A stretch of 13,116 bases of DNA, from positions 85,730 through 98,845 of the forward strand of contig NZ_MOMC01000027.1 in NCBI RefSeq assembly GCF_001983105.1, given 5' to 3'. This DNA comes from Pseudofrankia asymbiotica (GTDB taxonomy: Bacteria > Actinomycetota > Actinomycetes > Frankiales > Frankiaceae). The translations under genes were made by a program, and so were the position numbers. The notes under the pieces were generated by a model that did no database searches, was not told the DNA's origin, and saw nothing but the letters and a program-made list of their open reading frames with translations. Positions 13,072 to 13,116 of this stretch are shown here, one piece after another; the stretch's first letter is position 1; every line of letters starts with the position of its first letter.

Positions 13072-13116
13072 TCAGCCAAGGTCGGCCGGGTCCACTCCAG
13101 CCCGGGCGACGGTCGG
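13072..13116 (-). CDS. Possible C-terminal end of a convergent gene
   Basis: On the minus strand the frame from the window edge reads PTVARAGVDPADLG and stops with TGA at 13074-13072. Composition and codon use are normal for this genome, and a convergent gene would explain the 67-base gap after DUF1501. Fifteen codons are far too few to name a family, and a short open frame in such GC-rich DNA is likely by chance. Confidence 0.3.
   Translation of the reverse strand, partial: PTVARAGVDPADLG

Noticed and set aside
11514..13079. A 521-residue open frame on the minus strand
   Set aside because: It is antisense to the DUF1501 gene, Arg/Gly-rich with no domain, and arises from the high third-position GC of the real gene.

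Overview
The window is very GC-rich DNA with strong third-position G/C bias, GTG and ATG starts, four-base start/stop overlaps and possible leaderless promoters. This fits a high-GC actinobacterium. Domain content (DUF2630, a GPP34-domain protein, MpaB-like oxygenase, adjacent DUF1800/DUF1501) and many low-complexity Gly/Pro/Ala inserts recall Frankia and relatives, but the genus is an inference. I see no rRNA, tRNA, CRISPR array, insertion sequence or phage gene; it looks like ordinary chromosome.

Layout. 1-253: no convincing gene. 254-784 (+): VOC-superfamily protein. 785-1083: noncoding. 1084-1620 (+): GNAT acetyltransferase. 1700-2673 (-): MerR regulator and thioredoxin overlapping by 4 bases, a likely redox unit. 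2759-4021 (-): secreted lipoprotein of the class C beta-lactamase/serine hydrolase fold, with a good promoter and a terminator candidate. 4186-4410 (-): 74-residue single-pass membrane protein. 4553-5842 (+): circularly permuted papain-like (YiiX/NlpC type) cysteine hydrolase carrying a collagen-like Gly-X-Y insert, followed by a DUF2630 protein.

5874-10012 (-): four overlapping genes forming one tight operon: OmpR-type response regulator, HAMP sensor histidine kinase, GPP34 (GOLPH3-like) protein and MpaB-type (DUF2236) oxygenase. The junctions are 8-, 4- and 4-base overlaps, so translation is probably coupled. A membrane-sensing two-component system joined to a putative lipid-headgroup-binding protein and an oxygenase is the most system-like arrangement here.

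10149-13004 (+): divergent from that operon, a DUF1800 protein and a DUF1501 protein. Only the DUF1501 protein has a twin-arginine signal, which suggests the pair may be exported together. A short reading frame closing at 13072 on the minus strand may be the end of a convergent gene outside the window.

Functions rest on motifs read by eye; no database search was possible.
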